DNA of 64,000 bases from assembly GCF_001614315.2 (NCBI RefSeq), contig NZ_LVEG02000021.1, positions 1 through 64,000 of the forward strand. The letters are read 5' to 3'. Below, piece by piece: positions 42,779-51,150 of the stretch. The notes below the pieces were generated by a model, which was not told the origin of the DNA, did no database searches, and was given only the letters and a program-made list of their open reading frames with translations. The stretch's first letter is position 1. Each line of letters opens with the position of its first letter. The translations under genes were made by a program, and so were the position numbers. Source of the stretch: Halofilum ochraceum (GTDB lineage Bacteria; Pseudomonadota; Gammaproteobacteria; XJ16; Halofilaceae).

Positions 42779-44017
42779 ATGCGACCCCATGATCCGTCCC
42801 GCATTGGTCCGGGCCGACAGCGAGGCGTATCCCTTGTGCTGCTCGCGGTTTCCATCGTGGCGTTGATTGGCTTTTCGGCGCTCGCGATCGACACGAGCAA
42901 CCTGTACGTGGCGCGGAACGAGTTACAGAACGGCGCGGACGCGGGGGCTCTCGCCGGTGCGCGTGTGCTGTATCTCAACGATGGGTCGGCAGTCAATCCT
43001 GGCGCCAATCAGGTCGCATCCGATACCGCGATATCAAACGACAGCCAGGGGACGCCGGTCGAGGTTGCGAGCGTGCGTCGCGGACACTGGAGCTTCGCGA
43101 CGCGAACATTCACGCCCAACCCTTCTCTCGATGTGGTGGATCTTTTCGGGAAAAGCACGGCGGAACTCGATGCGGACCCCAACTTCATCAATGCCGTCGA
43201 GGTGATCACCGAACGCGCGGCGACGCCGATTGCGGCGTTCTTCGGCTTTATTTTCGGATTTTCCGACTATTCAAGCCAGGCCCGCGCCGTTGGCTACATC
43301 GGCTTCGCCGGGAAACTCCGTCCCGAGGACGTGGATCAACCGATCGCGCTCTGTGAGAGCGCGCTGCGCAATCCCGATGGGGAGTACTCGTGTAACCTCG
43401 GGCGTTTCATCCCGGAAGGCGATCAGACCGGTGGGTGGACCAACTTCGAGCATGACCAAAGCGGTGCGACCAACGCCAATGAACTGCGCGACCTGGTGGA
43501 GGGTGATGGCAATCCGAACGAGATGAACTACGGTGAGAACATCGCTACCAACAATGGCCAGGTACAGTCGGCGTTCAAGGCATTTTATGACCGCTGGGTG
43601 GACGAGACGGATCGCGAACGGCCCTGGAACATGACGCTGCCGGTCATCGACTGCGACGACGGTATCGCACCGAATAATCCGCTGGTGGGCGCGGTCACGG
43701 TCAACGTCATGTGGGTAATCAATAATAACCAGAACCTGAGCCAGATCGACACGCATGCCCCGCAGGTCATGGGCGGTGGCGCGGATCTGGAGGATCCCGA
43801 ATGGCCGGGTGACTGGGCGAACGCCAGTCCGAGCGGGAACGAGCGCTGGGACAGTTTCACGGATCATTTCGCGCTACAGGATTCGGCGGGACAGCCGGCG
43901 GACTGGCGGAATATGAGTATCTACTTCCTGCCCAGCTGCAGCGCGCATCAACCGTCGGGGTCTACGGGGGGGGAGAACTTCGGTGTACTGGCACGGATAC
44001 CCGTCCTCGTTGACTGA
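42779..44017 (+). CDS. tadG: Tad pilus assembly protein TadG
   Basis: A 412-residue protein anchored by one N-terminal helix (GVSLVLLAVSIVALIGFSAL) with the TadG signature directly after it (AIDTSNLYVARNELQNGADA, GALAGARVL). The long periplasmic part carries four or more Cys residues (ALCESALRN, SCNLGRF, VIDCDDG, LPSCSAH), suggesting disulfides, but no metal-dependent adhesion motif is obvious. It is the last gene of the operon. The ATG at 42779 has AGAGGAG upstream. No separate tadF is seen. Confidence 0.87.
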   Translation: MRPHDPSRIGPGRQRGVSLVLLAVSIVALIGFSALAIDTSNLYVARNELQNGADAGALAGARVLYLNDGSAVNPGANQVASDTAISNDSQGTPVEVASVRRGHWSFATRTFTPNPSLDVVDLFGKSTAELDADPNFINAVEVITERAATPIAAFFGFIFGFSDYSSQARAVGYIGFAGKLRPEDVDQPIALCESALRNPDGEYSCNLGRFIPEGDQTGGWTNFEHDQSGATNANELRDLVEGDGNPNEMNYGENIATNNGQVQSAFKAFYDRWVDETDRERPWNMTLPVIDCDDGIAPNNPLVGAVTVNVMWVINNNQNLSQIDTHAPQVMGGGADLEDPEWPGDWANASPSGNERWDSFTDHFALQDSAGQPADWRNMSIYFLPSCSAHQPSGSTGGENFGVLARIPVLVD

Positions 44018-44036
44018 GTCTGTCGTGGACGTGTGC

Positions 44037-44948
44037 CTACGGCGGGAACGGCCGCAGCGTCTGCGTCGCCGGCACCGTGAGCAGGTTTTCGGGAGGTGGC
44101 GGTGTGTCGCCGAGGGCCTCCCTGTCCTCCTGCGCCGCCTTCCGGGCCGTGAGGCGGTATGCGGACGGTGTGCTGCCGACGTATCGATGGAACGTGCGCG
44201 TGAAGTAAGACGGGTCCCTGAACCCGACGTTGTAGCACACGTCCGAGATGGAAACGCCTGGATGGTGGAGCAGACGCATGGCCTCGTTGATCCGGCGCCG
44301 CAGCACGTACTCCTGAAATGTCATCTCGAAGTGTCGCTTGAACGACCGGCTGAACTGGAATGGACTGAGTCCGCTGATCGCGGCGACTTCCCGCTGCAGG
44401 ATTTTGTTGTGCAGGTTACGGTCGATATGGGCGAGGACGGCATCCAGTGCGGGCAAGGGGTCCGGAACGCCGGCATGGGGCCGCATTCGCGTTTCGCGTG
44501 GAAAGCCCTGCGGCGCATCGACGATCCGACGCTTTTCCGGGCCGCGCGAGGTGTCATGGCCGGCCTTGGACAACATGAGCTCCGCGAGTGCGTGCAGCAC
44601 CGCCTGGAAACGGTCGTGATCGATCGGGTGGACGAAGTAATCCCAGACGCGGGAGCGGAATGCCCAGACCGCGATCGCCTCCGAATGTCCGGAGGTGAGC
44701 ATCAGGATGGGCATCGAGGGCAATTCGCGCCGCGTGCGCTGGAGGTCCGCCAGACCGGGCAGGTCGGGGTAGTCGTAATCGAAGCAGACCACGAAGCAGT
44801 CGGACGCACGAATCCGCGGAACCGGATCGACGCCTTGCGGTACCGTCATGACGTGATATCCCAGGTGTTCAATCAGCCTGGCAGCAGGGCGATCCGAGAT
44901 CGGCCCCGCACCCCGCAAGGCAAGCAATACCGTGCCTGTGTTTCCCAT
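44037..44948 (-). CDS. AraC-family regulator with degenerate receiver domain
   Basis: A 303-residue protein. Residues 1-125 resemble a response-regulator receiver (VLLALRGAGPISDRPAARLI, CFVVCFDYDYPDLPGL, MPILMLTSGHSEA), but the usual acidic pair is missing and the conserved Lys-Pro is His-Pro (DYFVHPI). Phosphorylation-independent signalling is therefore likely. The C-terminal 105 residues are a double AraC HTH (EVAAISGLSPFQFSRSFKRH, ISDVCYNVGFRDPSYFTRTF). The start at 44948 follows GGGGGGAG. It converges on tadG, 19 bases away, and could regulate the pilus, though this is inferred from position alone. Confidence 0.85.
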   Translation of the reverse strand: MGNTGTVLLALRGAGPISDRPAARLIEHLGYHVMTVPQGVDPVPRIRASDCFVVCFDYDYPDLPGLADLQRTRRELPSMPILMLTSGHSEAIAVWAFRSRVWDYFVHPIDHDRFQAVLHALAELMLSKAGHDTSRGPEKRRIVDAPQGFPRETRMRPHAGVPDPLPALDAVLAHIDRNLHNKILQREVAAISGLSPFQFSRSFKRHFEMTFQEYVLRRRINEAMRLLHHPGVSISDVCYNVGFRDPSYFTRTFHRYVGSTPSAYRLTARKAAQEDREALGDTPPPPENLLTVPATQTLRPFPP

Positions 44949-45343
44949 GGGCGGCTCCCCCCGGTGCCGGTTGGCCCCCACCACACGCCGTCGCGACCGA
45001 TCCTGGCGATGCCGCAGTCACCGCCGTCACGAACGATATGAGTGTGGGAGGGCAAATTGTTGGTATGCGCGTTATATAGCACAGCCTGGGCGGGGCCGCC
45101 TGAAAACGTGCCCGTGCGGCACCGGTACCGGCCGGTTCTGGTGCGGGCATCGCCGGCGTCCGGCCCGCGGGTCAGCGCCGGAGTAATACCGTGTCCAGAA
45201 TCAGGATCACTCCGGCCGCCGGCGCTTGTGTGTCGTCGCGACGATGCCCGTGGACGGTCTGCCGGAGTCGAAGACTCCGGAGCACCCTTTTCCGGATCCG
45301 GCGAAGCGCAGTCCGATGTTTCGGGGCAAGTTACCGGAGCGGC
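44949..45343. other. Intergenic stretch without a supported gene
   Basis: Roughly 395 bases between the AraC-type gene and the 3' end of the DUF2182 gene, both on the minus strand. TATATAAC (about 45069-45077 on the minus strand) could be a -10 element for the AraC gene. The part near 45240-45310 is rich in CCGGA repeats. No protein is recognised. Confidence 0.45.
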
Positions 45344-46099
45344 TCAGGCCGTGACTGCCATCGCGATGCCAGCGAGGATCAAACCGACCGCCCCGAAACG
45401 GGTCAGATGACGGCCAGCGGGGGCCGCTTTCTCCACGAGTACGAACGCGGTGATCGCCGCGATCCACAGCAGATCCATGATGCCTGCGACGAACAGGATG
45501 GCCATCAACAGCCAGCAGCACCCGACGCAGTAAGCCCCGTGCTCGATGCCCATGCTCATGGCGCCGGTCGTCCGCTGGCGCCAGCGCCGCGCAAGGAAGT
45601 CGATGGGGGAGCGGCAGTGCGCGAGACAGGCATGCTTCCATGACGTGAACTGGTACAGGCCGGCGGCGACCAGCACCGTGGCCCCGAATGCGGGACTGGT
45701 GGCGGTCATGGCGGGTGACAGCAGTGCCAGTTCAGCGAGAACCCACTGCAACGCCGTGGCACCCGCGCTGAAGATCGTCCAGACCACAAGGTAGCCGCAC
45801 AGAAAGGCCCCGGTGTGAGCGACGCGGCCAAGACGCCGACGGCAGACCCGCGCATGAAGCAGCATCACCGGCGTCGCGCTGGGCAGCATCATGCCGACCA
45901 TCATGATGGCCCACATGATGAACATCATGAAGGCATACCCGGGCGTCCACGGCCGCATTTCCATGGCCGCACCGGCATCCATGCCGGCTGCCCAGGCCAC
46001 AAGATATGCCCAGGCCACCAGTGTCAGTGCGGCCAGGGTGCCCAATACCCATAGCCGGTCACGACGGAGGATATCCTCGAGTCCGGCCATGGTCGTCAT
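45344..46099 (-). CDS. DUF2182 integral membrane protein (predicted metal-binding)
   Basis: A 251-residue inner-membrane protein with about six helices. It has the two signatures of the DUF2182 family: a Met-rich helix (FMMFIMWAIMMVGMMLPSA) and a His/Cys cluster (GIEHGAYCVGCCWLLMA). A further SWKHACLAHCRSP motif adds Cys and His on a loop. The family is described only as predicted metal-binding, and copper would suit the Met/Cys ligands, but this is inference. The start overlaps the stop of the DUF1326 gene (ATGA), so the two are translationally coupled. Confidence 0.85.
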   Translation of the reverse strand: MTTMAGLEDILRRDRLWVLGTLAALTLVAWAYLVAWAAGMDAGAAMEMRPWTPGYAFMMFIMWAIMMVGMMLPSATPVMLLHARVCRRRLGRVAHTGAFLCGYLVVWTIFSAGATALQWVLAELALLSPAMTATSPAFGATVLVAAGLYQFTSWKHACLAHCRSPIDFLARRWRQRTTGAMSMGIEHGAYCVGCCWLLMAILFVAGIMDLLWIAAITAFVLVEKAAPAGRHLTRFGAVGLILAGIAMAVTA

Positions 46100-46761
46100 G
46101 ACGCAGCTCCGTAGCGGGGATAACAATATTCCTCGATCACGCCGTAAGGCCCGTAACCGGCGCAGGTCAGGAAACCATAGACCTGGGCGTGCCGGCCGCC
46201 GATCTCCTTCTCGCTGTGGAAGGTGCTGCTGACCATTTCCGCCTCGCGGAACTCGAAGCCGTGCGGCAGTTTGATTGTTGCGTGGTGCTCGGCCCCGGTT
46301 ACCGGATCGCGGATCGGTTCGAGGCGGGATTCCAGTATGCCGGGCACGCGCAGGCGGCCCGTGCGCGCTCCGAGGTCCGAGTCGAATTCGATTCGGGCGA
46401 ATATCGGATCGTACTCGTGCTCGAGCGTGGACCCATAGATATTGAACAGGGTGGTCGGCTCCTGTTCCTCGCCGGATAGGATCTGCAGCAGCGCGTCCCG
46501 CTGCGCCTCGTTCGCCCGCTCATCCACGATCGGGATGTAGGAACCGTCGCCTTCGTGCACCGCGCCGGGCCAATGGAATATGCCCGCGAAGCGCAGACCG
46601 TCGAGACGCGTCTCGCCAAAGTGGCCCTGCACGATCTCGAAGCCCTCGACACCCTCGCAGGGCGTACGGCTCGGCCGAGCGTTGAACTCGCACGGGCAGC
46701 CGTAATCGCAGCTGCAGCTCACGAGCCTTTTGACGATAATCTGCCAGTCGACATATGACAT
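46096..46761 (-). CDS. DUF1326 family protein
   Basis: A 221-residue soluble protein with the DUF1326 hallmark LVSCSCDYGCPCEFNARP near the N-terminus, four Cys in a CxC-x4-CxC arrangement suited to metal or redox chemistry. The remaining sequence is mostly beta (FAGIFHWPGAVHEGDGSY, YDPIFARIEFDSDLGARTG). GGGAGG precedes ATG 46761 at ideal spacing. DUF1326 and DUF2182 genes are often neighbours in other genomes. The biochemical role is unknown. It is divergent from a GlxA-type regulator over 168 bases. Confidence 0.85.
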   Translation of the reverse strand: MSYVDWQIIVKRLVSCSCDYGCPCEFNARPSRTPCEGVEGFEIVQGHFGETRLDGLRFAGIFHWPGAVHEGDGSYIPIVDERANEAQRDALLQILSGEEQEPTTLFNIYGSTLEHEYDPIFARIEFDSDLGARTGRLRVPGILESRLEPIRDPVTGAEHHATIKLPHGFEFREAEMVSSTFHSEKEIGGRHAQVYGFLTCAGYGPYGVIEEYCYPRYGAAS

Positions 46762-46929
46762 GATGACCTCCCGCGCCGTTTCGTCGCATAGCGATGCTTC
46801 TGGGCCCGGTGGCACCGAACGTTGGGGGCATGGCGGTGCCTGATCGGTCGTGCGCCCCGTCCGGTGTTACCCGTCACGTTCACGCTAGCCCACCTTATGG
46901 GGCTCTGCTAAAGTCAAAACGGTCAATGC

Positions 46930-48021
46930 ATGGCCGTTTCTGCCATGGGGCAACAGACCGCGAAGCGCACGGTGGCTTTTCTCACGGTGCCCGAGTCCAC
47001 GGGGTCGACCCTGTACGGCATGTACGATCTGTTCGCTTCAGTGGACCGTGACTGGGGGCTGGTCACCCGCGGGGAAACCTTCGAGTCGCCGTTTCGGCCC
47101 GTGACCGTCGCGGCCGAGCCCGGCAGCTTCCGGATGGCAAACGGCGTCCATGTCCTGCCGGATACGACGTTCTCTGGGATCGGTGTCCCGGATATCGTCT
47201 GCGTCCCTGAACTCCTCGTCCCACCCGACACGGATATCAGCGGGCGTTACCCGCGGGAAGTGGCCTGGCTCAAGGCCTGTTACGCGCGGGGCAGCTACCT
47301 CGGAACCGCCTGTTCCGGCGCCCTGATGCTGGCCGAGGCCGGACTGCTCGATGGATGTGAGGCCACGACGCACTGGGCCTATTGCGATGCGATGGCCCGC
47401 CGCTACCCCGCCGTTCGGGTCGAGCCGCAGCGGGCACTGGTCACGGCAGGCGAGGGCCAGCGCATCGTTATGGTCGGGGGCGGCTCGTCCTGGCAGGATC
47501 TGGCGCTGTTCCTGATCGCCCGTATCGTCGGGCTGGAACGGGCCCTCGAGGTCGCCAAGGTCTATCTCATCGACTGGCATCACGTCGGCCAGCAGCCCTA
47601 TGCCGTATTGTCCTGCCATGCCCAGGTCGAGGACTCGGTGATCGCGCGCTGTCAGCAGTGGCTGGCTGAACACTACGACCATCATCACCCGGTCCGGGCA
47701 ATGACCCGACTGAGCGGACTGCCAGAGCGTTCATTCAAGCGCCGTTTCCGTCGCGCCACGGGTATCAATCCGAGCGAGTACGTCCAGACGCTGCGGCTGG
47801 AAGAGGCCAAGCAATGGCTGGAGATGGATGATGCGCCGGTGGAGAACGTGGCCGCAGCTGTCGGTTACGAAGACGTGAGTTTTTTCAACCGGCTCTTCCG
47901 CAGGAAAGTGGGGCTGACCCCCGCGCAGTACCGCAAGCGTTTCGGCGCGTTGAAACGCACGCTGGCCGAGCAACACCGCGAAAACGCGGATCAGACTTCC
48001 ATTCAAGCCGCGCGGTATTAA
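46930..48021 (+). CDS. GlxA-type AraC regulator with DJ-1/PfpI domain
   Basis: A 363-residue transcription factor. Residues 15-205 form a DJ-1/PfpI (class I amidotransferase-like) sensor domain: TVAFLTVPESTGSTLYGMYD, then the nucleophile-elbow Cys in YLGTACSGALMLAEAGLL, then TTHWAYCD. The C-terminal region is an AraC double HTH (MTRLSGLPERSFKRRFRRAT, AAAVGYEDVSFFNRLFRRKV). Such proteins sense small molecules and act on nearby operons, here plausibly the divergent DUF1326-DUF2182 pair. An in-frame ATG at 46945 is an alternative start. Its stop overlaps the convergent tex stop. Confidence 0.9.
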   Translation: MAVSAMGQQTAKRTVAFLTVPESTGSTLYGMYDLFASVDRDWGLVTRGETFESPFRPVTVAAEPGSFRMANGVHVLPDTTFSGIGVPDIVCVPELLVPPDTDISGRYPREVAWLKACYARGSYLGTACSGALMLAEAGLLDGCEATTHWAYCDAMARRYPAVRVEPQRALVTAGEGQRIVMVGGGSSWQDLALFLIARIVGLERALEVAKVYLIDWHHVGQQPYAVLSCHAQVEDSVIARCQQWLAEHYDHHHPVRAMTRLSGLPERSFKRRFRRATGINPSEYVQTLRLEEAKQWLEMDDAPVENVAAAVGYEDVSFFNRLFRRKVGLTPAQYRKRFGALKRTLAEQHRENADQTSIQAARY

Positions 48022-50348
48022 GGCTTTTTATTCTTCATTCCGGCCAGTGCGTCGGCGAATGGGTTGTTGGCCACTTCAGGCTGGCGCGATTTCGAGCCGC
48101 GCTTGTCGCCAGTGCCTTTCGAGGCCCTGGCGTCTTCCTTCGCCTCGTCCGTGTCGTCACTGCGCATGGTCAGGGCGATGCGTTTGCGCTTGAGATCGAT
48201 GTCGAGCACCCGGACCGAGACGACATCCCCGGTTTTCACTTCGTGGTGCGGGTCCTTTACGAAACGATCGGCGATCTGCGAGATATGGACCAGACCATCC
48301 TGGTGGACGCCGATATCGACGAACGCTCCGAAGTTGGCGACGTTGGTGACCACACCCTGCAGGCGCATGCCTTCGCGTAGATCTTTCATCTCGTTGACGT
48401 CTGCCCGGAATTCGGCGGTGCGGAATTCGGGGCGCGGGTCGCGGCCGGGTTTTTCGAGTTCCGCGAGGATGTCCCGTACGGTCGGCTCGCCGAATCGTTC
48501 ATCGGTGAAGTCGTTCGCGGCGAGCCCACGCAGGAACGTCGCGTCACCGACGAGCTGGCGGATGTCCCGCTCGGTGGACTCGAGGATACGTTCGACTACG
48601 GGATACGCTTCCGGGTGCACGGCCGATGAATCGAGCGGGTTGTCGCCGTTCATGATCCGCAGGAAGCCGGCGCATTGCTCGAAGGCCTTTTCACCCAGAC
48701 GCATCACCTTGCGCAGGTCGCGGCGGTTTCTGAACGCGCCGTGTTCCTCGCGGTAGCGTACGACGTTGTCCGCGAGCCCTGCACCGAGGCCCGATACGCG
48801 TGACAGCAACGGGGCCGAGGCCGTGTTGACGTCGACGCCCACGCCATTCACGCAGTCTTCGACCACGGCGTCGAGCATGCGTGCGAGCTTTACCTGCGAC
48901 ACGTCGTGCTGGTACTGGCCGACGCCAATGGATTTCGGCTCGATCTTCACCAGTTCCGCCAACGGATCCTGGAGGCGGCGTGCGATGGACACGGCGCCAC
49001 GCAGAGAGACGTCCACGTCCGGGAATTCCCGCGAGGCGATCTCGGAAGCCGAATAGACGGACGCGCCCGCCTCGGAGATCACGATTTTGTGTGCGCCGAT
49101 CGCCGGGTGGCGCTTGAGCAGGTCGCCCGCGAGCTGGTCGGTCTCACGCGAGCCGGTGCCGTTGCCGATCGCGATGAGTTCCACACCGTGCTTTTCACAC
49201 AGGGTCGCCAGCGTCGCGATACTGCCGTCCCAGTCCTTTTTCGGCTGCAGCGGGTGGATGGTGGCGGTATCCACCAGTTTGCCGGTGGCATCGACAACAG
49301 CGACCTTCACGCCGGTGCGGATGCCCGGATCGAGACCGATGGTCGGGCGTGGGCCGGCCGGTGCGGCGAGCACCAGGTCCTTCAGATTGGTCGCGAAGAC
49401 CTGGATGGCCTCCTGCTCGGCGCCCTCGCGCAGCTGTTTCTTGATCTCCATCTCGATGTGCCACTGGAGCTTGACACGCCAGGCCCAACGCACCGTTTCC
49501 AGCAGCCAGCGGTCACCAGCGCGTCCGCGATCGGTGATGCCGAACTGTTCGGCGGTCATGACTTCGCCGGTGGAGCGCTCAGCCTTGAGGTTGCCGTTTT
49601 CGTCGAGTTCGTCGATGACGAGACCGAGAGACAGGACTTCTTCGGTCTGTCCGCGGAACATAGCCAGCGCACGATGCGAGGGGATCTTGCGCACGGCTTC
49701 GATGGCGTCGTGGTAGTCCGAGAATTTCTCGGCGAGCTCTTCCTTGTCCTTGTCCAGCCGGGTGCGCAGTTTCGACTGCAGCCGGCCGTGCGACCAGGCG
49801 TACTCGCGCAGCCGCCCGTTCAGTTCCGGCTCCTCCGCGAATGTCTCCATGAGGATCTGGCGCGCACCATCGAGTGCCGCTGCGGCGTCGGCCACGTCGT
49901 TGTCTGCGTCGACGAATCGCGTCGCCTCCGCCTGCGGGTCCAGCGACGGATCGGCGAACAGCGATTGCGCCAGCGGTTCGAGCCCGGCCTCGCGCGCGAT
50001 CTGTGCCTTGGTGCGGCGTTTCTTCACGTACGGGCGATACAGATCTTCCAGCCGCGTTTTCGTGTCCGCGGCCTCGATGCTTTTGCGCAGCTCATCGGTC
50101 AGCTTGCCCTGTTCTTCGATGGCGGCGATGACCGTCGCGCGCCGGCTCTCCAGTTCGCGGTGATAGCGCAGACGCTCCTCGAGCTGACGCAGCTGCATGT
50201 CGTCCAGCCCGCCAGTGGCCTCTTTGCGGTAGCGTGCGATGAACGGGACCGTGGCGCCGCTGTCCAGCAGTTCAATCGCCGGGGCGATCTGTCGGGTCCG
50301 GGCGCCGATTTCATCGGCAAGGCGCGGGAGGATGCGTTCGAGCGTCAT
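48018..50348 (-). CDS. tex: RNA-binding transcriptional accessory protein Tex
   Basis: A 776-residue protein of normal Tex length. Domains in order are the N-terminal helical Tex_N (LLDSGATVPFIARYRKEATG, a hallmark), a YqgF/RNase H-like domain (IGLDPGIRTGVKVAVVDATG), helix-hairpin-helix repeats (VNTASAPLLSRVSGLGAGLA), and a C-terminal S1 domain (LQGVVTNVANFGAFVDIGVH, DGLVHISQIADRFV). It binds structured RNA and interacts with the transcription machinery. The tail is Lys/Arg-rich. It ends four bases into the GlxA-type gene. Confidence 0.95.
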   Translation of the reverse strand: MTLERILPRLADEIGARTRQIAPAIELLDSGATVPFIARYRKEATGGLDDMQLRQLEERLRYHRELESRRATVIAAIEEQGKLTDELRKSIEAADTKTRLEDLYRPYVKKRRTKAQIAREAGLEPLAQSLFADPSLDPQAEATRFVDADNDVADAAAALDGARQILMETFAEEPELNGRLREYAWSHGRLQSKLRTRLDKDKEELAEKFSDYHDAIEAVRKIPSHRALAMFRGQTEEVLSLGLVIDELDENGNLKAERSTGEVMTAEQFGITDRGRAGDRWLLETVRWAWRVKLQWHIEMEIKKQLREGAEQEAIQVFATNLKDLVLAAPAGPRPTIGLDPGIRTGVKVAVVDATGKLVDTATIHPLQPKKDWDGSIATLATLCEKHGVELIAIGNGTGSRETDQLAGDLLKRHPAIGAHKIVISEAGASVYSASEIASREFPDVDVSLRGAVSIARRLQDPLAELVKIEPKSIGVGQYQHDVSQVKLARMLDAVVEDCVNGVGVDVNTASAPLLSRVSGLGAGLADNVVRYREEHGAFRNRRDLRKVMRLGEKAFEQCAGFLRIMNGDNPLDSSAVHPEAYPVVERILESTERDIRQLVGDATFLRGLAANDFTDERFGEPTVRDILAELEKPGRDPRPEFRTAEFRADVNEMKDLREGMRLQGVVTNVANFGAFVDIGVHQDGLVHISQIADRFVKDPHHEVKTGDVVSVRVLDIDLKRKRIALTMRSDDTDEAKEDARASKGTGDKRGSKSRQPEVANNPFADALAGMKNKKP

Positions 50349-50462
50349 ACGATCTGCACCGGTTGCGTAACCAATATGATGGCGCCGCTGACAGGGCGCC
50401 GGAATCTATCAGGGGGCGCAGTATACGGATTTGTCGTGAGGGAAAAATCGCTCAGCCAACGC

Positions 50463-50512
50463 GACCGGCGGACATCGGTCAGCAAAAGTGACCGGCGGGC
50501 ATCAGTCAGCAA
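50463..50512 (+). repeat. Two-copy tandem repeat (GACCGGCGGACATCGGTCAGC)
   Basis: Units at 50463-50485 and 50490-50512 differ at only a few positions (GACCGGCGGGCATCAGTCAGC in the second). They lie between the tex start and the pqiC stop. A simple duplication with no obvious function. Confidence 0.6.
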
Positions 50513-50517
50513 GCCCG

Positions 50518-51150
50518 TCACCGACCCCACGCACCGCCAAGTCCGTCGGCGATGTCAGCGACCACGCTCGTCCACGCATCTTTCAGGCTTTCCACCAGAG
50601 CGGGATAACCATCCTGCGTCAACGCCTGCTCGCGCTGGAAACGCTCGCCGGCCTGGATTTCGCCCTCGCTGTCCAGAAGCCGCCATTTGCCGCCGACAAC
50701 GGCGTAGCCGTCGAATCGACCCTGGAAACGGTCGACCGTCACGGTCAGTTGCATGATCTCCCGTTCGGGGGCGCGCAGCTGCTGATCCGGATCCAGTACC
50801 CGGACACCTTCGAGCTGGTTCGACAGACGCTGAGCCAGATCGCGGTGGAGCTGGGCGGCGAGGTCTTCCGCCCAGAGGTGGTTTCGGGCAGAGCGGACCG
50901 CGACGTCGCTGGTCTGCATCACGATCCCCTCGACATCCAGATAACGCGCCAGCTCGATGCGTTGCACGCGCAATAACCCCTCGCCGCCCGTGGCCGTGGC
51001 CTCTGATCCCGTTGGTTGGTCGGTCAGCAGATAATGCGTTGCGCCTTCAGCCGACGACCGCGCGCTGCACCCGGCGATCAATGCGGCTGACACCAGGGCG
51101 CTCACCAGTAGCCATCTCTGCAGCGGAACCCCGGGAACGTGCCGCCTCAT
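50518..51150 (-). CDS. pqiC: PqiC outer-membrane lipoprotein (ABC-type transport auxiliary)
   Basis: A 210-residue lipoprotein (signal WLLVSALVSAALIAGCSAR, lipobox IAGC) of the PqiC/ABC_trans_aux family. Family landmarks are THYLLTDQP near the mature N-terminus, RIELARYLDVEGIVMQTSD, and the NHLWAEDLAAQLHRDLAQRL segment. PqiC forms an octameric outer-membrane cap for the PqiB tunnel, which is thought to move lipids across the periplasm. It overlaps the pqiB stop by four bases (ATGA), completing a pqiABC operon. Confidence 0.9.
   Translation of the reverse strand: MRRHVPGVPLQRWLLVSALVSAALIAGCSARSSAEGATHYLLTDQPTGSEATATGGEGLLRVQRIELARYLDVEGIVMQTSDVAVRSARNHLWAEDLAAQLHRDLAQRLSNQLEGVRVLDPDQQLRAPEREIMQLTVTVDRFQGRFDGYAVVGGKWRLLDSEGEIQAGERFQREQALTQDGYPALVESLKDAWTSVVADIADGLGGAWGR

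Noticed and set aside
48906-50756. Plus-strand open frame of 616 codons opposite tex
   Set aside because: It is antisense to the unmistakable tex gene and shows no domain of its own.
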